From contig CAYGBA010000014.1 in NCBI GenBank assembly GCA_964347995.1, positions 1 through 31,231 on the forward strand: 31,231 nucleotides of DNA. The letters are read 5' to 3'. Of the stretch, positions 17,401 to 24,245 are shown piece after piece; position 1 is the stretch's first letter, and each line of letters starts with the position of its first letter. The notes under the pieces were generated by a model. The model had not been told where the DNA came from and searched no databases. It saw only the letters and a program-made list of their open reading frames with translations. Source of the DNA: GCA-020348365 sp964347995 (GTDB taxonomy: Archaea; Thermoproteota; Bathyarchaeia; Bathyarchaeales; Bathyarchaeaceae). Made by a program: the position numbers and the translations under genes.

Positions 17401-17706
17401 AAAGAAAATCTTAACCATTAAAATGCCGTTGCCTATCAGATGATACAGCCCGGCTAAGAAAAAATCAAGAAGACTAATTTCCTCCACAAACCCGAATGAG
17501 TAAGGACGCCACAGGCTTAACCATTGGAAATCTGGACCAAATAAGTATACGCGAGAAACCCAGCCTAGCGTATCACCTCCCGCGGGCCAACCGCTTGTAC
17601 AGATAAAACGACGAAAAATCACCGTTGCCATGAGAATCAGCACTGCACATTCGATAAAAATAAGCCTCTTTCTAAGCTTCTTCTGCTCTTTTTTAGTCAT
17701 GATCAA
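14413..17706 (-). CDS. Giant YfhO/GT-C-like membrane protein with lectin-like modules
   Basis: The 1097-aa product has an N-terminal helix, then an exoplasmic loop with GWPAGGDTLGWVSR (D45, the kind of Asp used by GT-C enzymes) and about ten more membrane helices up to residue 455. The remainder is extracytosolic: a YfhO-like region (about 460-680), two beta-sandwich modules resembling carbohydrate-binding domains (about 690-812 with YDVWIRIGFATYRG, and about 840-960), and a terminal sandwich (LLVFSESYHSSWRAYVNGKE) typical of YfhO-type proteins. A last helix lies at about 1057-1077. YfhO-like proteins are linked to glycosylation of surface polymers. The minus-strand TATA-like TTTAAGAT (17729-17722) is 26 nt before the ATG at 17700 (residue 3), so translation may begin there without a leader. 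Confidence 0.8.
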   Translation of the reverse strand: MIMTKKEQKKLRKRLIFIECAVLILMATVIFRRFICTSGWPAGGDTLGWVSRVYLFGPDFQWLSLWRPYSFGFVEEISLLDFFLAGLYHLIGNGILMVKIFFVLCFVGSGLSSFFFAYWFSHSYWGSFSASIIYTLNPWFSSQLTEGHLALILSYSVVPLLFVLIDKALTRGRTKDILWLSLGFTIALTAFHSLALIVYSCFFLLFIVVHVLSFVKSKSTFAIINSVKVLAISGGITLVLSAFFILPILLNVKPTYFGLSYAIEEAYGHAYPDVANAFALNAWESWGYVGIVDVRTELGVLGLVSMVCLLIVFFLAYGTLLFKRDKYSFFFAMSAFICTLMATGPNPPFGQVFVWMWYNVPYFSIFRSAARWVMMSAVSHCFFVSTMVGMVVRYLRQKKRKPNVKNVLVDTKDGNSRFSSILKPLTKIITNRGFYYFGLLLLFLTFISPITSCWFLFNHGLEVYTPSKTTLAPFHWIGNQSGDYKVITVGPSSSDFSTPAMLTDVGWQHEVGFDSSFIHNKPTLQDGGWTDQCRAFVNYLRFTLVRSHLTDDFMKILGPFNYRYVVIPDYAAEATRNFFLGQEDYKVVFEKNRSLVLENECHTSQVFAPSRHVVVIGGLESYPALVEGNLLSLNETALLFAHRHPQLLKSPTLNESEGLIFVNSDLLDLVMLNLNKEPVINAENLASNSKDYEKCWGEFSGWSEVGRLVMGQSGYGYTATTNGSHTLNIPVSIDRKENYDVWIRIGFATYRGVLTVSMNNVSLGEIRPSAPYFANLKWVRVGEVRLNEGDHILSLTNDGTGWNDVDAVAVISPSDLEDARRETVNQVQKYPGRLIYVFTAETAFDYSASPDWSFIRKDRQGYVLRFEGSQNISSTSTVEAFTTLDLSREAKYMIAARLGGGVGKGSLQITIGESGLAIPCSSDSAQFTWLTAGPIHLEPGEQRLSLAASGPVDVDEIVLYSLREEEQTASIDDVFTGFSNRINSCERENSGAYRVRMELEKPTLLVFSESYHSSWRAYVNGKEIEPIPGYSMVNIFPVEETGKLEISIIFAGQSSANLGLWISGISFMTFGGLFLIAYRAPQRVVRLLKQCASTRET

Positions 17707-17863
17707 ACACGCGCATATACAATCTTAAACACATCGCATGTATGAAGAATAGCTAATTTAACGGGTTACCAGCACTTCACTACGGGTCTTTTCTAGATAA
17801 AGAGCCATAACCATAAAAATATGTATGCCGAAACAACGACAAGAATCATGCACCGATGCAACT

Positions 17864-18679
17864 CTAGCAATTTCCAAAAAAACCACCTGAATAGGAGCTT
17901 ATGAAACCGAGAAAGCCAGCAAAATATCGTACAATATCGACGACGACTAAACTTAATAGGTAAGGGCTAGGTTTGCTAAGAAGATTTTTAAAAAGATTCC
18001 ACTGTAGCGGACCTAACTGACGAATGGCAAGACCCTTCCTCTTTCTCAGATAAGACCTGATAGAAGCCCCATAGTAATAACTCCTCCTCGCAATCACCCC
18101 TAATTTTTCCGGTTCACCGATATGCCACTCAACCGCATCAACCTTTTTGATTCTATACCCCATCTCCGCAAGACGATGGTGAAGGTCAACATCTTCCCCA
18201 ATCACAAGATTCTCGTCAAAACCGCCTACCTTAAAGAAAGCTTCTTTCCCAATGAACCTTGCGGCCATTGTCAGCGGATTATCCATTACGTTTCGCTTTA
18301 GAGAAAGCGACCTAGCCCAGATGCCCTTGCCCACTGAATAGTTGCAGACCACCAACGCGTCCGAGCAATCGCACCAACGAACACACTTGCTGACGACTTC
18401 AGGCTCCAACAGAAAGTCTGAATCTATGAAATACAAGAACTTACCCTTGGCATGCAGGGCGCCGACATTCTTCTGCGCCGATCTCTCCGGTCCAGCGAAC
18501 AGCATCTTTGCCCCGTGTTCTCTCGATACTTCTACTGTATTATCTTCACTGAAGCGATCTACCACGATAACCTCAATGTTCCCGTATGTCTGTTTTTTCA
18601 CCGACTTAAGGCACAGGTCCAGCGTTCTCCCCGAATTATAGGTTGGTATTATTATTGAAACAAGAGGAGAATATCGCAT
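17864..18679 (-). CDS. GT2 family glycosyltransferase
   Basis: This 271-aa GT-A enzyme has VSIIIPTYNSGRTLDLCL at the N-terminus, VIVVDRFSEDNT, the metal-binding D86-S-D88 (FLYFIDSDFL) and the catalytic-base motif G161-E-D163 (VIGEDVDLHHRL). The C-terminal 40 residues are hydrophobic (YLLSLVVVDIVRYFAGFLGF) and probably attach to the membrane. It should add one sugar with inversion to a lipid-linked or protein-linked acceptor in the cytoplasm. A GGGGA ribosome binding site lies 7-8 nt before the ATG. It is 157 bp upstream of the giant membrane protein gene on the same strand and is probably the first gene of that cluster. Confidence 0.9.
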   Translation of the reverse strand: MRYSPLVSIIIPTYNSGRTLDLCLKSVKKQTYGNIEVIVVDRFSEDNTVEVSREHGAKMLFAGPERSAQKNVGALHAKGKFLYFIDSDFLLEPEVVSKCVRWCDCSDALVVCNYSVGKGIWARSLSLKRNVMDNPLTMAARFIGKEAFFKVGGFDENLVIGEDVDLHHRLAEMGYRIKKVDAVEWHIGEPEKLGVIARRSYYYGASIRSYLRKRKGLAIRQLGPLQWNLFKNLLSKPSPYLLSLVVVDIVRYFAGFLGFISSYSGGFFGNC

Positions 18680-18827
18680 CGGCTTCCCCTTAAAACAGAT
18701 TAAGTAAACCAGATATAGTTTATGTTCAAACCCTAAAAACTATGAAATTCCAACCCATATAAGCGCGCGCATTTTCGAAACCCACTTAACTAGCCTAGCT
18801 GTTTCATTCCTACGTTAAGTGATTGAA

Positions 18828-20165
18828 ATGTTCCGACGAAAAGTCACCTGCCTTACAGTCGCCTTGACAATAACTATACATTTAGTCTCTATGTTTTCAT
18901 CTTGTCGTAGGGTTTTCCCTGAATCTTCAGATGTGCCTATCCATCTACATCTAACTTGGCAAAAAAGCAACATGTTAAGTGCCATCACCGTGACTTGGCA
19001 GACTTCCAATTCAAATTCAGGAAACACTGTTTTTTATGACACGGTTTCACGAGATGGAAATCCTTCTCTTTACAAATATTCCGCTACAGGAACAAGTCAT
19101 ACCTATGAAGGCGCATCAGGCTACTTACATGATGTAGAACTGACAGGTTTGGCACCCAATGCAACCTATTATTTTGTTTGTGGAGGAGATGAAGGAGGAT
19201 ACAGTGGGGAACGAAGTTTTAGAACAGCACCAAGCGAGCCTTCTCACTTGAGATTTGTGTTTGGTGGAGATTGCAGAAGCAACTGGACAAGACGTGATGA
19301 GATATCCAGAACCATGAGCAAGTTTAATCCAAGTTTTGTGCTACTCGGTGGAGACTTCGTGACTTCTGGTTTCAATCAGACTCAGTGGGACAATTTTTTC
19401 GAAGGTCTACACAAATATTGGATAGGAACCAGCAATTTGACCATACCCATAGTGCCTTGTTTCGGAAATCACGAAGAAAATGCAACGAATTATTATGAGC
19501 AGTTTGCCCTCCCAAGAAATGAACAATGGTATTCTCTCAATTGGGGAGAATATGTGCATCTAACTATTCTGAACAGTGAGGCCGCCGCGTCAGCTGACCA
19601 GCTAATTTGGCTGGAGAATGACTTGGCATCTCATGAACACTATAAATGGAAGTTCGTCATATTTCACCGTCCACTATTTTCTTCAAGTCATCACGGTAGT
19701 TGGATTGAAGGCCGAGAATCATGGTGCCCTTTGTTTGACAAATACGGTGTTGACATAGTTTTTGCCGCACACGACCATAACTACGAACGTTCAAAGCCAA
19801 TAAACTACACGGCTTCTAAAACTTCCCCTCAGAGTTCCTACTATGCAGGAACGATGCATGTTGTTTCTGCCGGTTGGGGAGCGCCATTGTATGAGTCAGG
19901 TTTCAATTGGTGGACTGACTATTCTTCAAGTGTATACAACTTTGTACTTGTAGATGTCTTCGCTAACGGAACACTCAAGCTCCAAGCGAAGGATGTGTCA
20001 GGTTTTGCATTTGACCAAGTTGTTGTTCAGGAAACACCTATTATACCCAAGTTTCCATTCGTGTTAGTCCTGTTATTGTTGATGATAATAACACTATTGG
20101 CAGTTGTTCTTCATAGAGAAATAAGGGGAAAAAGCCCTCAAGGAAATGTTCACCTAGAGTCTTGA
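18828..20165 (+). CDS. Secreted purple-acid-phosphatase-like metallophosphatase, membrane anchored
   Basis: The 445-aa product (ATG 18828 chosen because GTGAT lies 4 nt upstream; GTG 18819 is possible) has a signal peptide to about residue 25. It then has a fibronectin-III-like domain (about 35-135, HDVELTGLAPNATYYFVC) and a calcineurin-like phosphoesterase domain. Metal ligands are visible: D148 (FVFGGDC), D176 (LLGGDF), N214-H215 (FGNHEE), H280 (IFHRP) and H315-x-H317 (AAHDHNYE). This layout is that of purple acid phosphatases, but the usual GDxxY tyrosine is replaced by Thr (GDFVT), so the Fe-Tyr chromophore should be absent. A helix at about 411-428 with a basic tail anchors it facing outward. 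It probably hydrolyses phosphoesters outside the cell. It is divergent from the GT2 gene. Confidence 0.88.
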   Translation: MFRRKVTCLTVALTITIHLVSMFSSCRRVFPESSDVPIHLHLTWQKSNMLSAITVTWQTSNSNSGNTVFYDTVSRDGNPSLYKYSATGTSHTYEGASGYLHDVELTGLAPNATYYFVCGGDEGGYSGERSFRTAPSEPSHLRFVFGGDCRSNWTRRDEISRTMSKFNPSFVLLGGDFVTSGFNQTQWDNFFEGLHKYWIGTSNLTIPIVPCFGNHEENATNYYEQFALPRNEQWYSLNWGEYVHLTILNSEAAASADQLIWLENDLASHEHYKWKFVIFHRPLFSSSHHGSWIEGRESWCPLFDKYGVDIVFAAHDHNYERSKPINYTASKTSPQSSYYAGTMHVVSAGWGAPLYESGFNWWTDYSSSVYNFVLVDVFANGTLKLQAKDVSGFAFDQVVVQETPIIPKFPFVLVLLLLMIITLLAVVLHREIRGKSPQGNVHLES

Positions 20166-20292
20166 TGGCTCTCAGCTATTGCTTGTATCACTTCACGTTC
20201 CTGCGAGTGTACACCAATTTCTTCCAATTCTCTTCTATTTACAGATTATGAATTAGAAACCATAATTGGCCTCGTGCATAGGACGTATATGA

Positions 20293-20608
20293 ATGAACAT
20301 GAGATTCTGTGATGACTGTGGCACCTATTTGAGGAAGACGAAGGACGGACTGTGGTGCCCGAAGTGCAGGAATTTGATCAAGGCAAAGCGAGTTTTGGGA
20401 ATCAGAGGAATTGAGAAGAGACACTCAGCTACCATTCATGTTATTGATAAAGACACAGGTCGACCATGTGAAGGTGTCTCGGGCATATCCAAGATGTGGG
20501 AATGGAGAAGCCTATGATTGGTTCTCAAACATTTCAGGTGAACATGCAGGTATACGAAGAGAAAGAACAGTGAAACACTTCAGATGTTCGGAGTGCTCAT
20601 ACTCTTGA
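20293..20608 (+). pseudogene. Frameshifted transcription factor S (TFIIS-like) gene
   Basis: The first frame encodes MRFCDDCGTYLRKTKDGLWC and a second Cys pair (CPKC), the N-terminal zinc ribbon of archaeal TFS, and continues through VIDKD. The C-terminal zinc ribbon appears in the next frame (YPRCGNGEAYDWF ... FRCSECSYS), so an indel lies near 20440-20490. The TFS C-ribbon normally starts CPKCGN-EAYYW; here its first Cys is Tyr and the C-terminal end is shortened. TFS stimulates RNA cleavage by stalled RNA polymerase. Frameshift plus loss of a zinc ligand argues for decay rather than a sequencing error alone; an intact copy probably exists elsewhere in the genome. Confidence 0.7.
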
Positions 20609-20716
20609 AGCGAGTGTGCTTGATAAACAACTGAAATTTTCAACTCGTGCGCGGATTACATTGCATTCTGAGAGTTTTTCGTCAAGTTGTTGAACTATTT
20701 GTTCATCGATTCCCTT
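20597..20716 (-). pseudogene. Possible YhbY/CRM-domain RNA-binding protein remnant
   Basis: A 39-codon minus-strand frame bounded by stops reads KGIDEQIVQQLDEKLSECNV then IRARVENFSC. This matches the pattern of the CRM domain of YhbY proteins (IGKKG-x-x-E-x-V-I-x-E-I-x-x-x-L-x-x-x-x-x-I-K-V-K) from memory. No start codon, and neither the preceding WIGK element nor the C-terminal half is present. If real, it is a relic lying against the broken TFS gene. The resemblance is short, so confidence is low. Confidence 0.3.
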
Positions 20717-20862
20717 TCAAACCGTTTCAAGAAACGCCGAAAGCGCGAAGTGATAAAATGGTTTCTTACACTACTTTTGCACTTAGGAACGTTGATTTAT
20801 AGGAAAATTTGTTTTATCGTAAGTGCACGCGGTGGCTACTCAAATTGAGAATTTAATCTTGA

Positions 20863-21021
20863 ATACTATATACAGATGTTGAGTTCACACAAGTTAAATA
20901 TGATAGATTCAGCGCTACCAACAAAGGCATTACAGCCTTAAACATAGAAGGAAGCTCCCGATGGCAGCAAATCCTACACGCCTACAGACAAATCCACAGA
21001 CTCCCATCGAAAGTCTTTTGA
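20863..21021 (+). other. Unidentified coding-like fragment
   Basis: A stop-to-stop frame of 52 codons without a start codon reads as plausible protein (FTQVKYDRFSATNKGITALN, then EGSSRWQQILHAYRQIHRLP). I do not recognise it. It overlaps the 40-codon frame at 20961-21083 in another frame, so the two may be pieces of one frameshifted gene, or only one may be real. The rest of 20717-20862 is A/T-rich with no gene seen. Confidence 0.2.
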
Positions 21022-21083
21022 ATAACATACACATAAAACCAAAGTTGTTCATCCTAGACTATTACAACTCCCGCTCATGCTAA
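20961..21083 (+). CDS. Possible 40-aa small protein upstream of the mannosyltransferase-like gene
   Basis: ATG 20961 to TAA 21083 encodes 40 residues, starting MAANPTRLQTNPQTP and ending with KPKLFILDYYNSRSC. A purine-rich GAAGGAAG lies 7-9 nt upstream, and the frame ends 22 nt before the ATG of the GT2 gene. It could be a leader peptide or a small protein, but length and lack of recognisable domains leave chance as a real alternative. Confidence 0.15.
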   Translation: MAANPTRLQTNPQTPIESLLNNIHIKPKLFILDYYNSRSC

Positions 21084-21105
21084 ATTCCACTTGGTGAAAA
21101 ATAGA

Positions 21106-21888
21106 ATGACTATAAAACCAGTCGCTATAGAAGAGTCATACAAAATCAGTTTCAATAGTTCAGTCCCCTTGAGTCGTATAGCTCACCCTGTAGCCATCAT
21201 TCTCCCAACCTATTGCGAGGCCGAAAACGTAGAAGACCTGGTTCAGGAAATTCAGGAATTAAAGATTAATCCACTGATTGTTGTCATAGATGACTCCAGT
21301 CCTGACAAAACCCCAGAGATGGTAAAACGGCTTCTAGAAAAATATGGCAACATTCTCCTACTTCTCAGACCCACGAAGCTTGGACTCGGAACTGCAATCA
21401 CAGAAGGGTTCAAATTAATCCTTTCCCTGCAAAACCCGCCCGAATACGTAATAACCATGGACGCAGACTACTCCCACAACCCACAAGACATACCTAAACT
21501 GATACATATCGCTCAGGAAGGAAACGACCTTGTCATCGGCAGCCGATACTGTCCAGGCGGCAAAATTCTCGGATGGCACCTAGCAAGACTACTCATCAGC
21601 CGCTGCGCCAACCTCATCGCCTCAACCATAGTGAACGTGCCACTGCACGACTGCACCAGCGGCTTCAGATGCTACACAACACGCTACGTGAAAACCGTTT
21701 TAAACAACCTGCACAGCCAAACATACGAAATCCAAATCGAAACCATCAAGCAAGCTCAAGCAGAAGGATTCCAAGTCAGAGAAGTCCCAATAACCTTCAT
21801 AAACCGGAAACAGGGAAAATCGAAGCTAACCCGAACAGAGATTCAAAGCTTTCTGTTCTACATCATCAAAACAATTTTGGGCAGATAA
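21106..21888 (+). CDS. Polyprenol-phosphate mannosyltransferase-like GT2 enzyme
   Basis: The 260-aa product is a GT-A fold enzyme of the dolichol-phosphate mannose synthase group: VAIILPTYCEAENVEDLV, VVIDDSSPDKT, the metal-binding D119-A-D121 (MDADYSHNPQDIP), LVIGSRYCPGG, DCTSGFRCY, and FINRKQGKSKL near the C-terminus (the family's F-x-x-R-x-x-G-x-S-K element). It has no C-terminal membrane domain, so it is the soluble or peripheral type. It likely charges a polyprenyl phosphate with mannose or another hexose, supplying GT-C enzymes such as the DUF2079 and YfhO-like proteins in this window. ATG 21106 is chosen over the upstream TTG and GTG because GGTGA lies 8 nt before it. Confidence 0.85.
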   Translation: MTIKPVAIEESYKISFNSSVPLSRIAHPVAIILPTYCEAENVEDLVQEIQELKINPLIVVIDDSSPDKTPEMVKRLLEKYGNILLLLRPTKLGLGTAITEGFKLILSLQNPPEYVITMDADYSHNPQDIPKLIHIAQEGNDLVIGSRYCPGGKILGWHLARLLISRCANLIASTIVNVPLHDCTSGFRCYTTRYVKTVLNNLHSQTYEIQIETIKQAQAEGFQVREVPITFINRKQGKSKLTRTEIQSFLFYIIKTILGR

Positions 21889-22178
21889 AACTTCTAGTGC
21901 ATGCGCACGCACAAAAGCACTACTTAAACCTCTCAAGCTCTCTATTTCGGCCCATCAGAAAATCCCGTTCTATGCTTCAAAAGATCAATAGACCCAATCA
22001 TAAAAACACAAATACAACAACCAAAAGCAACAAAAAATAACCAAAAGTCACCAAATTTGCACGTGCACACTAAAAGTCGAGTTTTCGCTTCAGTTGTTAG
22101 CGTATATAGGCACATAAGACCGCCCAAAGGTCTGAAAACCTTTTAAAGATCTGATTCTCTCCATAGGAAGGATACTTG
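21889..22178. other. Intergenic region with alternating Y/R tracts and A/C-rich stretch
   Basis: No gene is supported in this 290-bp gap. It contains a 17-nt alternating purine/pyrimidine tract (21897-21913) 9 nt after the preceding stop, an A/C-rich G-poor stretch (about 22005-22055), and a perfect palindrome TGCACGTGCA (22058-22067). There is also a TATA-like GTATATAG (22099-22106), and a TTTTAAAG (22141-22148) about 33 nt before the next start, the likely promoter of the MBL-fold gene. Confidence 0.45.
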
Positions 22179-22811
22179 ATGATTTTGGAGATGCTGACCG
22201 TCGGGACTCTCTTCACAAACTGCTATATTGTTGGGTGCGCTGAAACGCTGGAAGGTCTGATCATCGACCCTGGCTTTGACAGAGACAACGAAGCCGACAG
22301 AGTTCTAAAAAGGGTAGATCAGCATCACTTGAAAGTCAAATACATTGTCATCACCCATGGTCATCCCGATCACACCGCCGGCAACGGAATCCTCAAAGAA
22401 GCAACTGGAGCGCCCATATTGATCCACGAACTCGATGCACCCAAGTTAACTGATGCTTCCCAAAGTTTATCCAGGCTTTTCGGGCTTCGCGTCACGTCTC
22501 TACCAGCTGATCGGAAACTGAGAGAGGGAGACATTATTCAGGTTGGAAGAATCAAGCTGAAGGTTCTTCACACACCGGGCCACAGCAAGGGCAGCATCTC
22601 CTTGCTAGGCGAGAACGTTGTCTTCACTGGAGACACCTTGTTTGCGGGCAGCATTGGCCGATACGATTTCCCAGACGCCTCCTTCAAAGAGATTATGAAT
22701 TCTATAAAGAGGCTGGCGATGCTGCCCGATCACATGAAAGTTTATCCGGGTCACGGTCCGACTTCTACCATAGGCCAAGAGAAGAGAAGCAATCCATTCC
22801 TACAGATGTAG
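22179..22811 (+). CDS. MBL-fold metallo-hydrolase, glyoxalase II-like
   Basis: The 210-aa product has the complete metallo-beta-lactamase metal site: T-H60-x-H62-x-D64-H65 (THGHPDHTAG), H135 (LHTPGHSKGS), D152 (FTGDTLF) and H192 (VYPGHGP). The short C-terminus lacks the full glutathione-binding domain of true glyoxalase II, as is usual for archaeal and bacterial YcbL-like members. It probably hydrolyses a thioester or similar ester in the cytoplasm; the substrate is not predictable. ATG 22179 is chosen because AGGAAGG ends 7 nt upstream; an in-frame TTG is directly before it. The gene converges with cofE, with only 9 bp between the two stops. Confidence 0.88.
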   Translation: MILEMLTVGTLFTNCYIVGCAETLEGLIIDPGFDRDNEADRVLKRVDQHHLKVKYIVITHGHPDHTAGNGILKEATGAPILIHELDAPKLTDASQSLSRLFGLRVTSLPADRKLREGDIIQVGRIKLKVLHTPGHSKGSISLLGENVVFTGDTLFAGSIGRYDFPDASFKEIMNSIKRLAMLPDHMKVYPGHGPTSTIGQEKRSNPFLQM

Positions 22812-22820
22812 CGTAGTGTT

Positions 22821-23597
22821 CTAGAAGGTGCCCCTAAAGAGGTCTTCTTCTCTCGATATGTTCAAATCTTCTATTGAAGCGGTTTTGTCAGGTTCTGTTC
22901 GACTCAAGTTTCTGATGATGGCGACTGGCACAGCCTCTCTTCCCTGTCCCATAACAAGCTCCGCAGCCGACGCAATCTCGTCCACCAAGGCGATGTTCTT
23001 CACCTTTAGTATATAATTGAAGAGATCCTCCTGACCACGATAGTCTTTGAAGGGATCGATGCCTGCTATACCGATCGCAAACTCAACCTGCCCCTTCCTG
23101 AATGGACGACTGTAAGTATCAGATATGACGATAGCTACCTTCCTATCAGTCAGCTTTATGATTCTGGACCTAATTCTTCCTGCGGACTCGTCTGGATCTT
23201 TAGGTAGAAGCGCGTAAGTGTCTTTGCCAGAGACGTTCGATTTGTCTATCCCCGCGTTTATGCACACCAAGCCCTTTTCGTTTTCGACTATCAGGATTTC
23301 TGGAGAGCATTTCAAAACTCTCTTCACCTCCTTCAGCACGAGCTCAACGAATCTCGTATCTTTCGAAGCCACCTTTGCCATCGTCTTCGCCCCTTCTGAA
23401 GGCTTCACATCTCTTAACTTCACCACTCTACCCTCCGCCTTCGACACGACCTTCTGCGCAACCACCACGATATCCCCGTCTTCTATGGGTACGGCGTTCT
23501 TCTCTGCAGTTTCCACAATTATCTGCGCGAGATCATCTCCAGCTTCTACGAGGGGGAATCCCTCAAGACCTATGATGCTGACCGTTTTTGCCTGCAC
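22821..23597 (-). CDS. cofE: Coenzyme F420-0:L-glutamate ligase
   Basis: The 258-aa product matches CofE throughout: GDIVVVAQKVVSKAEGR near 41-57, INAGIDKSNV (113-122, Asp and Asn at the metal site), LPKDPDESA (131-139), VISDTYSRPFRKGQ (157-170), and AIGIAGI-x-P-F-x-D-YRGQ-x-D. CofE adds glutamate to F420-0 using GTP and divalent metal, giving the gamma-linked tail of coenzyme F420. Length is typical for the archaeal single-domain form. The start is GTG, with GGAG 6 nt upstream. It stands alone, with no other F420 biosynthesis gene in the window, and is divergent from the ferredoxin-AOR pair. The presence of cofE implies F420-dependent redox chemistry in this organism. Confidence 0.95.
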   Translation of the reverse strand: MQAKTVSIIGLEGFPLVEAGDDLAQIIVETAEKNAVPIEDGDIVVVAQKVVSKAEGRVVKLRDVKPSEGAKTMAKVASKDTRFVELVLKEVKRVLKCSPEILIVENEKGLVCINAGIDKSNVSGKDTYALLPKDPDESAGRIRSRIIKLTDRKVAIVISDTYSRPFRKGQVEFAIGIAGIDPFKDYRGQEDLFNYILKVKNIALVDEIASAAELVMGQGREAVPVAIIRNLSRTEPDKTASIEDLNISREEDLFRGTF

Positions 23598-23744
23598 TTA
23601 TGCTCCTCCAGACGGGTTCACATCTCTGTATTCTCTATACGAAGAGCTTCAATCATATATCTTCTAACCACAGACCTGAGAAACTTAATATCAAAGAAAA
23701 CCAAAGACGAACTCTCTCTATACACGACAACATTGGGTGAAATC

Positions 23745-24239
23745 ATGCCTAGGGCAGTCATCGTAGATCACGAGAAGTGCACTGGCTGTAGAATATGCGA
23801 GATTGCGTGCTCAACGAAAAATGAGGGTGGAGTTTCCTATGAGCGTTCAAGGATAAGAGTCTACACTTTTCCTCCAGGCTTGGACATTCCCATCGTTTGT
23901 GCGCAATGTCAGCAAGCTCCGTGCATCGAGGCATGCCCTCGGAAGATAATCTCAAGGGATTCTCAGTCTGGGGCAATCATAATCCAAGAAGATATGTGCA
24001 ACGGCTGCGGTTCATGCATTGAGGTCTGTCCCGCAGGAGCCATATTTATGCATCCGACTCGCAAAGCGGCCATCAAATGCCACCTATGCAACGGCGATCC
24101 TGAGTGTGTCAAGCTTTGCCCAACCGAGGCTATAGCATACTATAGTGTGCCGTTCGATACAAGGACCTTTGCGAAGAAGGCTGAGAGGATAGCCGAGGAA
24201 CTTCGTCAGCATCTTCTAATGGTAGCTGAGGAAGGGTGA
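23745..24239 (+). CDS. Four-cluster [4Fe-4S] ferredoxin, electron partner of AOR
   Basis: The 164-aa product has 16 cysteines in four groups: CTGCRICEIAC, CAQCQQAPCIEAC, CNGCGSCIEVC and CHLCNGDPECVKLC. This is the arrangement of HycB/DmsB-like electron-transfer subunits with four [4Fe-4S] clusters. ATG 23745 is chosen because GGGTGA lies 4 nt upstream; an earlier TTG gives four more residues. The gene ends 6 nt before the AOR-family gene, whose ribosome binding site overlaps this stop codon, so they are co-transcribed and probably form a complex passing electrons from aldehyde oxidation to a ferredoxin or other acceptor. Confidence 0.92.
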   Translation: MPRAVIVDHEKCTGCRICEIACSTKNEGGVSYERSRIRVYTFPPGLDIPIVCAQCQQAPCIEACPRKIISRDSQSGAIIIQEDMCNGCGSCIEVCPAGAIFMHPTRKAAIKCHLCNGDPECVKLCPTEAIAYYSVPFDTRTFAKKAERIAEELRQHLLMVAEEG

Positions 24240-24245
24240 GGGTTC

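Noticed and set aside
7643..18679. Glycosyltransferase locus considered as an exosortase/archaeosortase-linked system because of the HprK-like gene
   Set aside because: No exosortase-like membrane protease and no PEP-CTERM or PGF-CTERM sorting signals were seen in the window.
21573..22040. 155-codon plus-strand frame overlapping the mannosyltransferase-like gene
   Set aside because: It is another frame of the GT2 gene extended into A/C-rich noncoding DNA; composition (Asn, Pro, His, Arg) is that of a shadow frame.
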